Below, piece by piece: positions 1 through 8,787 of a stretch of 64,000 nt of DNA. Origin of the DNA: Caballeronia telluris. Its GTDB lineage: Bacteria > Pseudomonadota > Gammaproteobacteria > Burkholderiales > Burkholderiaceae. The notes under the pieces are model-generated. The model was not told where the DNA came from and made no database searches. It worked only from the letters and a program-made list of their open reading frames with translations. How positions within the stretch are numbered: the stretch's first letter is position 1; the number at the start of each line of letters is the position of its first letter. Location of the stretch: positions 186,001-250,000 of the forward strand of contig NZ_FCNZ02000003.1 of assembly GCF_001544495.1 (NCBI RefSeq), read 5' to 3'. Both the position numbers and the translations under genes were made by a program.

Positions 1-693
1 GCAGACGTAGCGCTCGGGAATGCGCCGCGCCGTATCCGCGACGACGACGTTCGGTCGCCACTCGGCGCACGCAACGCCCAGCATGTACGCGATTCCGTCC
101 TGCATGCTGCTCACGCGCGGGTCGGTCGGCTGATGATCGCGGTCGGTGTAGGGCGAGAAGATTCCGAGGTAATAGGTCGCGTAGGCGTCGGCGGCGAGCG
201 CGTCGAGCGCTTCACGCGTGGCGAAACGGATGTGCGCATGGCCCGCTGCGAAGAGCGGCTGAAGATGCTCGGCGAGCAGCATGACCAGCTCGCACTGATG
301 CTGCGCGCGAAAGGCATCGACGATCGGCACCCACGCGAGCGAATCGCCGAGCGCCATCGTCGACGGACGCACGACGACTTTCTTCCCGCGCGCGTCGTAA
401 TCGTGCAAGAACACGAGCCGCTCGCCGTCGAGCACCTCGAGCCTGAAGCGCACGAAATACTTGCGGCGGCTCGTCACGACGACATTCGCCTCGACCGGCT
501 CGTCGAACAGCAGGCTGTGCGTATCGAGATCGATCATGCGCACGCGCCAGCCATCGACGGGCACCTGCACGCGGCAACCGTAGTTGAAGTCGTAAAGAAT
601 GCCTTCGGCGCCCGCGAGAACCGGGACGCCCGGATTGGCGAATAGGCTTCGGGTAAGGCCGCGCTGCGCGCTCGCGTTGTCTGTGCCGCTCAT
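1..693 (-). CDS. Autotransporter O-heptosyltransferase, TibC/Aah family (3' end outside window)
   Basis: The frame opens with ATG at 693 and stays open for 231 codons to the window edge, so the C-terminal part is missing. The visible protein has the N-terminal region of the autotransporter strand-loop-strand O-heptosyltransferases: a GCRVQVP-DGWRVRMIDLDT stretch, HDYDARGKKVVVRP, and then MALGDSLAWVPIVDAF, the start of the sugar-nucleotide glycosyltransferase fold. Members (TibC, Aah, BAHT) transfer heptose from ADP-heptose to serines of AIDA-I/TibA-type adhesins in the cytoplasm. The cysteine-rich metal-binding segment of the family would lie outside the window. Family assignment is from recognised sequence pattern; the target adhesin is not in view. 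Confidence 0.8.
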   Translation of the reverse strand, partial: MSGTDNASAQRGLTRSLFANPGVPVLAGAEGILYDFNYGCRVQVPVDGWRVRMIDLDTHSLLFDEPVEANVVVTSRRKYFVRFRLEVLDGERLVFLHDYDARGKKVVVRPSTMALGDSLAWVPIVDAFRAQHQCELVMLLAEHLQPLFAAGHAHIRFATREALDALAADAYATYYLGIFSPYTDRDHQPTDPRVSSMQDGIAYMLGVACAEWRPNVVVADTARRIPERYVC

Positions 694-836
694 TGAGACT
701 CCGGTTCGATGGCGCCGGCGTGCAGGCGCCGGCCGCCAGATGGGCGAAAAAATGCAGCGCACACCTTAAGGCGGCGCGCCCATCGTCGAAATTGGAGAAC
801 TCTTAAATTTGAGATGACGTCGGCGGACGCTCGGGT

Positions 837-1595
837 TCAGCGGCCGTGCTGCGTGCCGCAGACGGGGCACGCCGGCTGGCGCGCGATGCGCATCGTGTTC
901 CATTCCATGCGCAGCGAGTCGAGCATCATCAGGCGTCCTTCGAGCGTCTCGCCGAAGCCGCCGATCACGCGCAGCGCCTCGGCCGCCTGCATCGCGCCGA
1001 TGATGCCGACGGTCGGCGCGAACACGCCCATCGTCGAGCACGCGACTTCCTCGAATGCCTGGTCGGGCGGGAACACGCACGCGTAGCAGGGCGATGCGTC
1101 GGAGCGGAAGTCGAAGGTGCTGATCTGGCCGTCGAAGCGCAGCGCCGCGCCCGAGACGAGCGGCACCTTGTGCGCGACGCAGGCGGCGTTGATCGCGTGG
1201 CGTGTCGCGAAGTTGTCGGTGCAGTCGAGCACGACCGTCATGCGCGGCACGGTTTCGTCGAGCCAGGCGGCGTCGGCGCGTTGCTGGAGCGCGTGAACCT
1301 TCACGTCCGGATTGAGCGCCGCGAGCGCATCGCGGCCCGATTCGACCTTCGGCCGTCCAACCGAGCGCGTCACGTGCAGGATTTGGCGCTGCAAGTTGGT
1401 GAGATCGACCGTGTCGGCATCGACGAGCGTGATTTCGCCCACCCCCGATGCCGCCAGATACATTGCCGCCGGCGAACCGAGCCCGCCCGCGCCGATCACG
1501 AGCGCGTGGGCGTCGAGAAAGCGCTGCTGCGCCTCGATGCCGATCTCGTCGGCGAGGATATGGCGGGAGTAGCGAAGGAGTTGGTCGTCGTTCAT
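837..1595 (-). CDS. moeB: MoeB/ThiF-type adenylyltransferase (molybdopterin-synthase or thiamine sulfur carrier activation)
   Basis: E1-like enzyme of 252 residues that adenylates the C-terminal glycine of a ubiquitin-like sulfur carrier (MoaD and/or ThiS). An ATP-binding GAGGLGS lies at residues 35-41 and the DNLQRQ-type region (TNLQRQ) follows. Zinc cysteines occur as CYAC (170-173) and CPVC (243-246), and a conserved cysteine sits in ACSTMG (186); these positions match E. coli MoeB closely. I chose ATG 1595 because the family begins MNDDQLLRYSRH; an upstream in-frame ATG at 1619 would add eight residues. It lies downstream of ctpA on the same strand with a gap of 123 bases. MoeB and ThiF cannot be separated by sequence here. 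Confidence 0.9.
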   Translation of the reverse strand: MNDDQLLRYSRHILADEIGIEAQQRFLDAHALVIGAGGLGSPAAMYLAASGVGEITLVDADTVDLTNLQRQILHVTRSVGRPKVESGRDALAALNPDVKVHALQQRADAAWLDETVPRMTVVLDCTDNFATRHAINAACVAHKVPLVSGAALRFDGQISTFDFRSDASPCYACVFPPDQAFEEVACSTMGVFAPTVGIIGAMQAAEALRVIGGFGETLEGRLMMLDSLRMEWNTMRIARQPACPVCGTQHGR

Positions 1596-1718
1596 CGGGC
1601 TGAGCGCAAGACGTTGCATCGACGCGAAAGCGCGCTTTACGTGAGGTATTTTAGATCGCGCGCCGCGTGAGGAAGAAACGCGGGCTTCACGGCGCGGCGC
1701 CGCGAAGCCCGATACGGC

Positions 1719-3299
1719 TTACTTGCTCTCGGCTGTCGGCGCGGACGCCGGCGCGGCACCCGATGCCGGTGACGAGCCAGGCGTAGCCGGCAGCGCCGGC
1801 TTCACCGCGACCGGCGCGGAAGCCGAACGCGGCGGCTTGTTCTGCGCCAGCTTTCGCTCGCTGATCGACTTCGATTCGACCACTTGCTTGCCTTCAAGCT
1901 TGTTCAGCGCTTGCTGGAGCATGAAGTCGTCGGCGCTGCCGAATTCGACCGGCTTGCGCTCGCGATCCTTGCGGCGCTGTTCCGGCGTCTTCTTGTCGTT
2001 CTGCTCTTCGAGAATGCGCAGTTGTTCGAGACGGTCGGCTTCGCGCGCTTCCTGTTCCTTCTTCTCGTTCGGGTCCTGCGTGTTCGCGAGGTGGTTCGAG
2101 TAGTCGACTTCGCGCGTCACGAGCGCGTCGTCCGGATCGCCGTCCGCGTATTGATCGACCGGCACGTCGGGGCGCACGCCCTGGTTCTGAATCGACTTGC
2201 CGCTCGGCGTGTAGTAGTAGGCCGTTGTCAGTCGCAGCGCGGTTTCGGCGGTCATCGGGCGCACGGTTTGCACCGAGCCCTTGCCGAAGGTTGTCTTGCC
2301 GACGATCAGCGCGCGATGGTGATCCTGTAGCGCACCGGCAACGATCTCCGACGCCGACGCCGAATACGCGTTCGTCAGCACGACGATCGGCACCTTCTTG
2401 AAGATGGGCGGCACGTCCTTCAGCGGGTCCGCGTCGAACGACGGCAGGCGGTAGTTCTCGTAGGTGTCGCGGAAGGTCTGCTTCGCGTCGGCGATCTGTC
2501 CGTTGGTCGACACCACGACCGCGTTGTCCGGCAGGAACGCGCCCGCCACGCCGACCGCGCTTTGCAGCAGACCGCCGCCGTTGTTGCGCAGGTCGATCAC
2601 GAGACCCTTCAGGTCCGGCTGCTGGCGCGCTAGATCCTGCAGCTTCGCGGCGAGATCGGGAACCGTGCGTTCCTGGAAGCTCGTGATGCGGATATAGCCG
2701 TATCCCGGCTCCGGAATCTTCATCTTCACCGACTGCACGCGAATCAGCGCGCGCGTGACGGTGATCGGGAACGTGCGGTCGTCGGTCTTGCGGAAGATGG
2801 TGAGCGTCACCTTCGTGCCCGGCTCGCCGCGCATCTGCTTGACGGCCTTGTCGAGCGTCATGCCGCGCACGGGCTTGTCGTTGATGCGCGTGATGAGGTC
2901 GCCCGGGCGGATGCCGGCGCGAAACGCGGGCGTGTCCTCGATCGGCGAAATCACCTTGATCAGCCCGTCTTCCGACGAGATTTCGATGCCGAGACCCGCG
3001 AAGCGGCCCTTGGTCTGCTCCTGGAGTTCTTCGTAGTCGGTCTTGTCGAGATAGGACGAGTGCGGGTCGAGGCTCGACACCATGCCCTTGATCGCGGCCG
3101 TCAGCAGCTTCTTGTCGTCGACCGGTTCGACGTATTCATGCTTGATTTGCCCGAAGACTTCGGCAAACAACCGCAATTGATCGAGCGGGAGCGGCGCGGT
3201 GGCGGATTGCTGGGCGGACGCGGAAATTTGCAGGGTTGCGAGCGCGCCGGTAGCGAGGCCCGCGGCGATCAGGCCGATGTTTTTCAGGTTCTTTCGCAT
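1719..3299 (-). CDS. ctpA: Carboxy-terminal processing protease, S41 family
   Basis: Periplasmic serine protease of 526 residues that trims or degrades envelope proteins by recognising C-termini. A signal peptide or N-terminal anchor covers residues 1-29 (ends SASAQ). The PDZ domain is at about 100-185 and the S41 core at about 190-370. The catalytic pair fits Ser315 in AYSASASEI and Lys340 in FGKGSVQ, spaced 25 residues as in CtpB and Prc. The C-terminal 130 residues are a charged, then Pro/Ala-rich tail with no recognised fold. Burkholderia genomes commonly place it between gpmA and moeB, as here. Confidence 0.95.
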   Translation of the reverse strand: MRKNLKNIGLIAAGLATGALATLQISASAQQSATAPLPLDQLRLFAEVFGQIKHEYVEPVDDKKLLTAAIKGMVSSLDPHSSYLDKTDYEELQEQTKGRFAGLGIEISSEDGLIKVISPIEDTPAFRAGIRPGDLITRINDKPVRGMTLDKAVKQMRGEPGTKVTLTIFRKTDDRTFPITVTRALIRVQSVKMKIPEPGYGYIRITSFQERTVPDLAAKLQDLARQQPDLKGLVIDLRNNGGGLLQSAVGVAGAFLPDNAVVVSTNGQIADAKQTFRDTYENYRLPSFDADPLKDVPPIFKKVPIVVLTNAYSASASEIVAGALQDHHRALIVGKTTFGKGSVQTVRPMTAETALRLTTAYYYTPSGKSIQNQGVRPDVPVDQYADGDPDDALVTREVDYSNHLANTQDPNEKKEQEAREADRLEQLRILEEQNDKKTPEQRRKDRERKPVEFGSADDFMLQQALNKLEGKQVVESKSISERKLAQNKPPRSASAPVAVKPALPATPGSSPASGAAPASAPTAESK

Positions 3300-3607
3300 A
3301 GAGTGTTGCGGTCGGAAGCGGATTAGGCTGGATCGTAGGTGACAGGCCAGTATACATGGTCGTTTCCCGCAACGACTTAAACGCAGCTTAAAGCCCCGGA
3401 CAAAGGGAGGACGGGGCGGCGGGGCGGATGCGAGCCACGCGGACGATGATTGGACGCACCCCGCGCGATGCCGGATTGGACGACCTGACGGCGAGGCGCG
3501 TGCCTGTCACGCAGATGACGGCGTTGCCATGTACGAACGCAGGATGACCAGCGCGACGCCGCGCGCATAAAAAACGGGCCGGGGAATCACCCCGGCCCGC
3601 GATGCGC
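3300..3607. other. Intergenic region between gpmA and ctpA
   Basis: About 308 bases without a gene. It holds the gpmA terminator at 3569-3599 and, nearer ctpA, a TATACT on the minus strand (about 3350) that could be a ctpA -10 box, though I see no convincing -35 at the right spacing. Short open frames here have no recognisable protein signature. Confidence 0.5.
3569..3599 (-). terminator. Rho-independent terminator of gpmA
   Basis: On the minus strand a 10-bp perfect GC stem (CGGGCCGGGG / CCCCGGCCCG, 3575-3599) with a 5-base loop is followed by a run of six Ts (A-run 3569-3574 on the plus strand). It sits 9 bases past the gpmA stop. Confidence 0.9.
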
Positions 3608-4354
3608 TCAGCCCGCCTTGCCTTGCTTTGCCACGGCGGCTTGCGCGGCGGCGATCGCTTCCTGGTCGCCGAGATAGTAGTGCTTGATCGGCTTCAGGTC
3701 GGCGTCCAGTTCATAGACGAGCGGCACGCCGTTCGGAATGTTCAGGCCGACGATGTCGTCGTCCGAGATGTTGTCGAGATACTTGACGAGCGCGCGCATC
3801 GAATTGCCGTGCGCCGCGATCAGCACGCGCTTGCCCGACTTGATGGCCGGTGCGATCGACTCGTTCCAGATCGGCAGCACGCGCGCGACCGTGTCCTTCA
3901 GGCATTCGGTGAGCGGCAACTGCTCGCGCGGCACCTTCGCGTAACGCGGATCGTTGTACGACGTGCGCTCGTCGTCCGGGGCGAGCGCGGGCGGCGGCGT
4001 ATCGTAGCTGCGGCGCCAGACGAGCACCTGCTCATCGCCGTATTTCTTGGCGGTTTCGGCCTTGTTCAGCCCGGAGAGCGCGCCGTAGTGACGCTCGTTC
4101 AGACGCCATGAATGGACGACGGGCAGATACATTTCGTCCATCTCGTCCTGCACGTGCCAGAGCGTGCGAATCGCGCGCTTCAGCACGGACGTGTAGGCGA
4201 TGTCGAACGAGAAGCCGGCTTCCTTCAGCAGCACGCCTGCCTGGCGCGCTTCGCGGTTGCCCTGTTCGGTCAGGTCGACATCGACCCAGCCCGTGAACCG
4301 GTTTTCCTTGTTCCACGTCGATTCGCCGTGGCGGATGAGCACTAGCTTGTACAT
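3608..4354 (-). CDS. gpmA: 2,3-bisphosphoglycerate-dependent phosphoglycerate mutase
   Basis: Interconverts 3- and 2-phosphoglycerate in glycolysis and gluconeogenesis through a phosphohistidine. The protein is 248 residues, the usual length of the dimeric dPGM family. It begins [15 protein letters not shown], which carries the catalytic His in RHGE; the second catalytic His is in [11 protein letters not shown]. The frame is open further upstream, but ATG 4354 gives the conserved N-terminus. Transcribed divergently from the rhodanese gene, with its own terminator. Confidence 0.97.
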   Translation of the reverse strand: MYKLVLIRHGESTWNKENRFTGWVDVDLTEQGNREARQAGVLLKEAGFSFDIAYTSVLKRAIRTLWHVQDEMDEMYLPVVHSWRLNERHYGALSGLNKAETAKKYGDEQVLVWRRSYDTPPPALAPDDERTSYNDPRYAKVPREQLPLTECLKDTVARVLPIWNESIAPAIKSGKRVLIAAHGNSMRALVKYLDNISDDDIVGLNIPNGVPLVYELDADLKPIKHYYLGDQEAIAAAQAAVAKQGKAG

Positions 4355-4486
4355 GTCTGATAGGTCGGTTAGTTGGGAAGCGGAAAAGCAGGAAGACTTG
4401 ACGTTCGATCGTGTCAGATTGTGCTCGCAGCCGGTGGCGCGCGCCATCGTCCGAACGGCCGAGGCCATCGCGGCAAACGGTTATTT

Positions 4487-4492
4487 TATAAT
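4487..4492 (+). promoter_or_regulatory. Candidate -10 box of the rhodanese-grxC unit
   Basis: A perfect TATAAT lies 57 bases upstream of the GTG start at 4550, in a T-rich context. No good -35 hexamer is visible 16-18 bases upstream, so this is a partial promoter call. Confidence 0.5.
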
Positions 4493-4549
4493 GCCCCGAT
4501 TGTCCCGATTTTTTCTTTCTTCCCTTTCTCCACTTTCGGCGGCCCTTCC

Positions 4550-4975
4550 GTGAAGTTTTTCACCGATTACACGAACCTCGTACTCATCGCGATCGCCCTC
4601 ATTTCCGGCGGGTTGCTCCTCTGGCCGGCGATCACCCGTCGTGGACGCGGCGGCGTCTCCGCCGCCGAAGCCACCACGCTGATCAACCGGCGCAACGCGG
4701 TCGTCGTCGACCTGCGTCCCGCGGCGGAATACGCGAAGGGGCATCTTCCGGCGGCGCGCAATCTCGAAATGGCCGAGCTCCAAGCAAAGATCGGCCAAAT
4801 CGCGAAGAATAAGAGCAATCCGGTCATTCTGGTGTGCCAGACCGGACAGCAATCGCAGAAGGCGAGCCGCACCGTGACGGAAGCCGGCTACAGCGAAGTC
4901 CATGTTCTGCAGGGCGGTGTCGACGCCTGGCAGAAGGCCGGCATGCCGGTCGTGAAACAAGGAGCAGTCAAGTGA
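4550..4975 (+). CDS. Membrane-anchored rhodanese-like sulfurtransferase
   Basis: A 141-residue protein with one N-terminal membrane segment (about 8-27) and a single rhodanese domain (about 36-135). The active-site cysteine is Cys96 in VCQTGQ. Such proteins transfer sulfane sulfur, but the physiological substrate is not known from sequence. The GTG at 4550 gives the typical short N-terminus; the frame is open upstream without a better start. It overlaps grxC by four bases (GTGA), which implies translational coupling with the glutaredoxin. Confidence 0.88.
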   Translation: MKFFTDYTNLVLIAIALISGGLLLWPAITRRGRGGVSAAEATTLINRRNAVVVDLRPAAEYAKGHLPAARNLEMAELQAKIGQIAKNKSNPVILVCQTGQQSQKASRTVTEAGYSEVHVLQGGVDAWQKAGMPVVKQGAVK

Positions 4976-5232
4976 AGAAAGTCGTGATGTACAGCACCCA
5001 AGTGTGTCCTTATTGCCAGATGGCCGAACGTCTTTTAAAGTCGCGCGGGGTCGAGCACATCGAAAAAGTGCTGATCGATCGCGAACCCGGCCGGCGTGAG
5101 GAAATGATGACGCGTACCGGCCGCCGTACCGTGCCGCAGGTGTATATCGGCGAAACGCACGTGGGCGGCTACGACGATCTTTCCGCGCTCGATCGCAAGG
5201 GCGGCCTGACGCCGCTGCTCGAATCGGCCTAA
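4972..5232 (+). CDS. grxC: Glutaredoxin 3
   Basis: An 86-residue dithiol glutaredoxin that reduces disulfides at the expense of glutathione. The N-terminus carries the CPYC redox motif and the cis-proline region is RTVPQVYIGETHVGGYDD. The GTG start at 4972 overlaps the rhodanese stop codon and is preceded by GGAG. An earlier start in the same frame would fall inside the rhodanese gene. The rhodanese-grxC-secB order is common in beta-proteobacteria. Confidence 0.95.
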   Translation: MKKVVMYSTQVCPYCQMAERLLKSRGVEHIEKVLIDREPGRREEMMTRTGRRTVPQVYIGETHVGGYDDLSALDRKGGLTPLLESA

Positions 5233-5329
5233 AGCAATTCCGCCGTGGCCCTCGGCCGCGACGGACGGCGCCATCGCAAAAACAACGAAAGCGCGGCGCC
5301 GATCATCGAAATAATCAAGGGAATTCACC

Positions 5330-5800
5330 ATGTCTGACGACAACAACCAGCCGTTCTTCAACATCCAGCGCATTTACCTGAAGGACATGTCGCTCGAGCA
5401 GCCCAACTCGCCGGGCATCTTTCTCGAACAGGAAATGCCGTCGGTGGAAGTCGAAGTCGACGTGAAGGCCGAGCGCCTCGCGGAAAGCGTCTTCGAAGTG
5501 CTGGTCACGGGCACCGTCACCGCGAAAGTCACCGACAAGGTCGCGTTCCTGATCGAAGCGAAGCAGGCGGGCATTTTCGATATCCGCAACATTCCGGCCG
5601 ACCAGATCGATCCGCTCGTCGGCATCGCCTGCCCGACCATCCTGTTCCCGTACCTGCGCTCGAACATCGCCGACGCGATCACCCGCGCCGGTTTCCCGCC
5701 GATCCACCTCGCGGAAATCAATTTCCAGTCGCTCTACGAGCAGCGCATCTCGCAACTCGCGGCGGCTCAGGAAGGCGCGGCGAACGGCGCGACGCACTGA
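5330..5800 (+). CDS. secB: Protein-export chaperone SecB
   Basis: A 156-residue tetrameric cytosolic chaperone that keeps secretory preproteins unfolded and hands them to SecA. The family signatures are visible: [18 protein letters not shown] near the N-terminus and [20 protein letters not shown] in the core. The start ATG at 5330 is preceded by AAGGGAATT. It follows grxC after 97 bases and precedes gpsA by 35. Confidence 0.97.
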   Translation: MSDDNNQPFFNIQRIYLKDMSLEQPNSPGIFLEQEMPSVEVEVDVKAERLAESVFEVLVTGTVTAKVTDKVAFLIEAKQAGIFDIRNIPADQIDPLVGIACPTILFPYLRSNIADAITRAGFPPIHLAEINFQSLYEQRISQLAAAQEGAANGATH

Positions 5801-5835
5801 GCAGATTGTTCAACCCGCCGGACCCGGAGCCGAGC

Positions 5836-6834
5836 ATGAAAGTAGCCGTTCTCGGCGCCGGTGCATGGGGCACCGCTCTAGCAGGCCATCTGGCCTCGCG
5901 TCACGACGCGGTGCTCTGGGCGCGCGATCGCGCGCTCGTCGAATCCCTTTCCACATCGCACGAAAACGAGCGCTATCTGCGCGGCGTGACGCTGCCGCCG
6001 TCGCTGCGCTTTGAAACCGAACTGGCCGCGGCCCTGACGCACGCGTGCGCCGACGATGCGCTCTGTGTCGTCGCGACGCCCGTTGCCGGCCTGCGCGCGC
6101 TGTGCCGCTCGATGCGCGACATCGGCATCGTTCCCGCGCACATCGTCTGGCTCTGCAAGGGCTTCGAAGCGGATACGCAATGTCTGCCGAACGAGATCGT
6201 CGCATCCGAACTGCCGCAGCACGCGAGCAACGGCACGCTGTCGGGGCCGAGCTTCGCGCGCGAAGTGGGGCAGGGCCTGCCGGTCGCGCTGACGGTCGCG
6301 AGCGCGTCGGCCGTGCTCGCCGAGCGCACCGTCGCCGCGTTCCATCACGGTGCGATGCGAATATATACGGGCGACGACGTGATTGGCGTCGAAGTCGGCG
6401 GTGCGGTAAAAAACGTCCTGGCGATCGCGACGGGCATCTCCGACGGCCTCGGACTCGGCCTGAACGCCCGCGCCGCGCTCATCACGCGCGGTCTCGCGGA
6501 AATGTCGCGGCTCGGCGTCGCGCTCGGCGGCCGCGCCGAAACCTTCACCGGGCTCACGGGCCTCGGCGACCTGATCCTCACCGCAACCGGCGATCTCTCG
6601 CGCAATCGCACCGTGGGTATGCAGCTTGCAACTGGACGAACGCTCACCGAAATTCTCGCGGCGCTCGGCCATGTCGCGGAAGGCGTCCGGTGCGCGCGCG
6701 CGGTGCTTGCGCTCGCGCAGTCGCGCAATATCGAGATGCCCATCACGCACGCCGTCTGCCGCGTGCTGTTCGAAGACGTCACGCCGCGCGATGCGGTTCA
6801 CGCGCTGCTCAGCCGGGACGCGAAAGCGGAATAG
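5836..6834 (+). CDS. gpsA: Glycerol-3-phosphate dehydrogenase [NAD(P)+]
   Basis: Reduces dihydroxyacetone phosphate to sn-glycerol 3-phosphate, the backbone precursor of phospholipids. It is 332 residues with the dinucleotide-binding [14 protein letters not shown] at residues 8-21, [13 protein letters not shown], and the catalytic lysine in [16 protein letters not shown] 5836 matches the family N-terminus MKVAVLGAG; the frame opens 30 bases earlier without reason to start there. Probably cotranscribed with secB. Confidence 0.97.
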   Translation: MKVAVLGAGAWGTALAGHLASRHDAVLWARDRALVESLSTSHENERYLRGVTLPPSLRFETELAAALTHACADDALCVVATPVAGLRALCRSMRDIGIVPAHIVWLCKGFEADTQCLPNEIVASELPQHASNGTLSGPSFAREVGQGLPVALTVASASAVLAERTVAAFHHGAMRIYTGDDVIGVEVGGAVKNVLAIATGISDGLGLGLNARAALITRGLAEMSRLGVALGGRAETFTGLTGLGDLILTATGDLSRNRTVGMQLATGRTLTEILAALGHVAEGVRCARAVLALAQSRNIEMPITHAVCRVLFEDVTPRDAVHALLSRDAKAE

Positions 6835-6858
6835 GCGCGTCCTTCGGGGAGGTCTGCC

Positions 6859-7410
6859 ATGGTCGCCGTCGGTCACTGCACGCTCGAAGCACGACTCGTC
6901 GACATCACGACGCTCGACGTCGATGCCATCGTCAATGCGGCGAACAAGTCGCTTTTGGGCGGCGGAGGCGTCGACGGCGCGATTCATCGGGCCGCGGGAC
7001 GCGACCTCAAGCGCGAATGCGAGACGCTCGGCGGCTGCGAAACCGGCGACGCGAAGATCACCGGCGGCCACGATCTGCCGGCGAGGCACGTGATTCACGC
7101 GGTCGGCCCGCGCTGGAGCGGTGGCAAGCGCAACGAGCCGGCGCTGCTCGCGAGCTGCTACAGACGTTCGCTCGAACTCGCCGGCGAGGCGCGCTGCAAG
7201 TCGATCGCGTTTCCAGCGATCAGTTGCGGCATCTATCGCTTTCCGGTCGAAGCGGCCGTGCGCATCGCGGTGGATACGGTGATCGGCACGTTGCCGAACG
7301 TGCCTGCCATCGAACGCGTGATCTTCGCGTGCTTTCAGCAGCCGATGCTCGATCTCTATACGAAGCAACTCGCAGAAGCGACTCAGGCGCCGCCTTCGAA
7401 ACCCGCCTGA
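6859..7410 (+). CDS. Macrodomain protein, O-acetyl-ADP-ribose deacetylase (YmdB) type
   Basis: A 183-residue single macrodomain protein. The ADP-ribose loops are plain: [23 protein letters not shown] and the second glycine-rich loop [12 protein letters not shown]. Relatives remove acetyl from O-acetyl-ADP-ribose or reverse ADP-ribosylation of proteins. It starts 24 bases after gpsA on the same strand. The last 28 bases overlap the end of trmL on the opposite strand. Confidence 0.92.
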   Translation: MVAVGHCTLEARLVDITTLDVDAIVNAANKSLLGGGGVDGAIHRAAGRDLKRECETLGGCETGDAKITGGHDLPARHVIHAVGPRWSGGKRNEPALLASCYRRSLELAGEARCKSIAFPAISCGIYRFPVEAAVRIAVDTVIGTLPNVPAIERVIFACFQQPMLDLYTKQLAEATQAPPSKPA

Positions 7411-7853
7411 CGCCACGCCTCGAACGTCACCACCGCCACCGTATTCGACAGGTTCAGGCTCCGGTTGCCCGGCCGCATCGGCAGGCGCACGCGCTGTTCG
7501 TTCGGGAAGCGGTCGAGCAACGCCTCGGATAAACCGCGCGTTTCGGCGCCGAACACGAACCAGTCGCCCGGCTTGAACGCGTGCTCGAAAAACGGCGACG
7601 AGCCGCGCGTCGTGAAGGCGAACATGCGTGCGGCCTCGGGCGATTCCTTCGCGACGAACGCTTCCCAGTTCGCGTGCACGTGCATCTGCGCGTACTCGTG
7701 ATAATCGAGGCCGGCGCGGCGCATCTTGGCGTCGTCGAGCGGAAAGCCGAGCGGCTCGATCAGATGCAGGCGCGCGCCGGTGTTCGCGCAGAGGCGGATC
7801 ACGTTGCCGGTATTCGGCGGGATTTCGGGTTCGACCAGAACGACGTTGAACAT
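7383..7853 (-). CDS. trmL: tRNA (cytidine(34)-2'-O)-methyltransferase
   Basis: A 156-residue SPOUT methyltransferase that 2'-O-methylates the wobble nucleotide of tRNA-Leu isoacceptors. Family landmarks are the N-terminal [22 protein letters not shown], the FGAETRGL loop and [20 protein letters not shown], which form the trefoil knot. The length is normal. It is convergent with and overlaps the macrodomain gene by 28 bases; comF lies just upstream on the same strand. Confidence 0.95.
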   Translation of the reverse strand: MFNVVLVEPEIPPNTGNVIRLCANTGARLHLIEPLGFPLDDAKMRRAGLDYHEYAQMHVHANWEAFVAKESPEAARMFAFTTRGSSPFFEHAFKPGDWFVFGAETRGLSEALLDRFPNEQRVRLPMRPGNRSLNLSNTVAVVTFEAWRQAGFEGGA

Positions 7854-7877
7854 AGGTAAGTGAGCTGAAGTGCGGGG

Positions 7878-8672
7878 TTAATCTTTTGGCGTACGCAACG
7901 CGACGAAATTGGTCACGCGACGCGCGCCCGACCGCTTGAGCGTGCGCGCGAGCGCATCGAGCGTCGCGCCGGAGGTCATCACGTCATCGACGATGCCGAC
8001 GTGCAGTCCGCGCACATCGCCCGTCACGGCGAACGCGCGTTCCACGTTGCGCCGGCGCGTGTCGAGATCGAGCTTCGACTGCGGCGCGGTTTCGATCGTG
8101 CGGCACACAAGCCGGGCGTCGGCGCTCACGGCGAGGCGGCGCGCGAGCGGTTTCGCGATCGCCCACGCCTGGTTGTAGCCGCGCGCGATCAGACGTTGGT
8201 CCGACAGCGGAACCGGCGCGATCACGTCGGGCGCCGGCAAGCCGCTGTCGTCGAAACACGCATGCAGATGGCGCGCGAACGCTTCACCCGTTCCGAATCG
8301 CGCGCGAAACTTTAAATCGAGCGCGAGCGTATCGAGCGGCGCGCGGTAGTCGGCGAGGGCGAGCGTGGCATCGAAGTGCGGCGGCGAATCGAGACAGGTC
8401 GCGCAGTGAGACGCGGCGCCCTCAAGTTCTCGACGAGTCGCAGACAACGGCAACGCGCACGTCCGGCATCTCAAACGCGGTTCGTTCCAGTAGGATTCGT
8501 CGCATCCTCGACACAGCAGACTATGCGACAAATTGCCACACAAGGCGCATTGGCCGGGCAACGCGACATCGCCGAGCCACGCGATGGCGCGTCGCGCGCG
8601 CCCGACGACGTGCCCGACGACGTGCATGAGCGCGACGTGGGCCGGCGACATCGCGCGCTTCTCGATCATCAT
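7878..8672 (-). CDS. comF: ComF-family phosphoribosyltransferase-like protein
   Basis: A 264-residue protein. It has an N-terminal zinc-ribbon-like part (CALCGN..LLCRGC, then CRTCALP and CATC) and a C-terminal PRTase domain with the PRPP loop VGIVDDVMTSGATLD. Relatives (ComF, GntX/YhgH) are linked to DNA uptake and use; no enzymatic activity is established. The open frame continues upstream to 8807, but that would overlap the promoter region and start of the divergent methyltransferase, so I placed the start at the MM pair (8672). A start at 8651 is equally possible. Confidence 0.88.
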   Translation of the reverse strand: MMIEKRAMSPAHVALMHVVGHVVGRARRAIAWLGDVALPGQCALCGNLSHSLLCRGCDESYWNEPRLRCRTCALPLSATRRELEGAASHCATCLDSPPHFDATLALADYRAPLDTLALDLKFRARFGTGEAFARHLHACFDDSGLPAPDVIAPVPLSDQRLIARGYNQAWAIAKPLARRLAVSADARLVCRTIETAPQSKLDLDTRRRNVERAFAVTGDVRGLHVGIVDDVMTSGATLDALARTLKRSGARRVTNFVALRTPKD

Positions 8673-8787
8673 GCTGACGACTCCCACAAAACAGGCGAAC
8701 CGCGCCGTCCGGGCCTCGCGGCGCCGCCTTTGCAGGCCGATTCCAGGACGACCGAGTATACTTCGCACTCTTCGCGAGCAGACCGTC

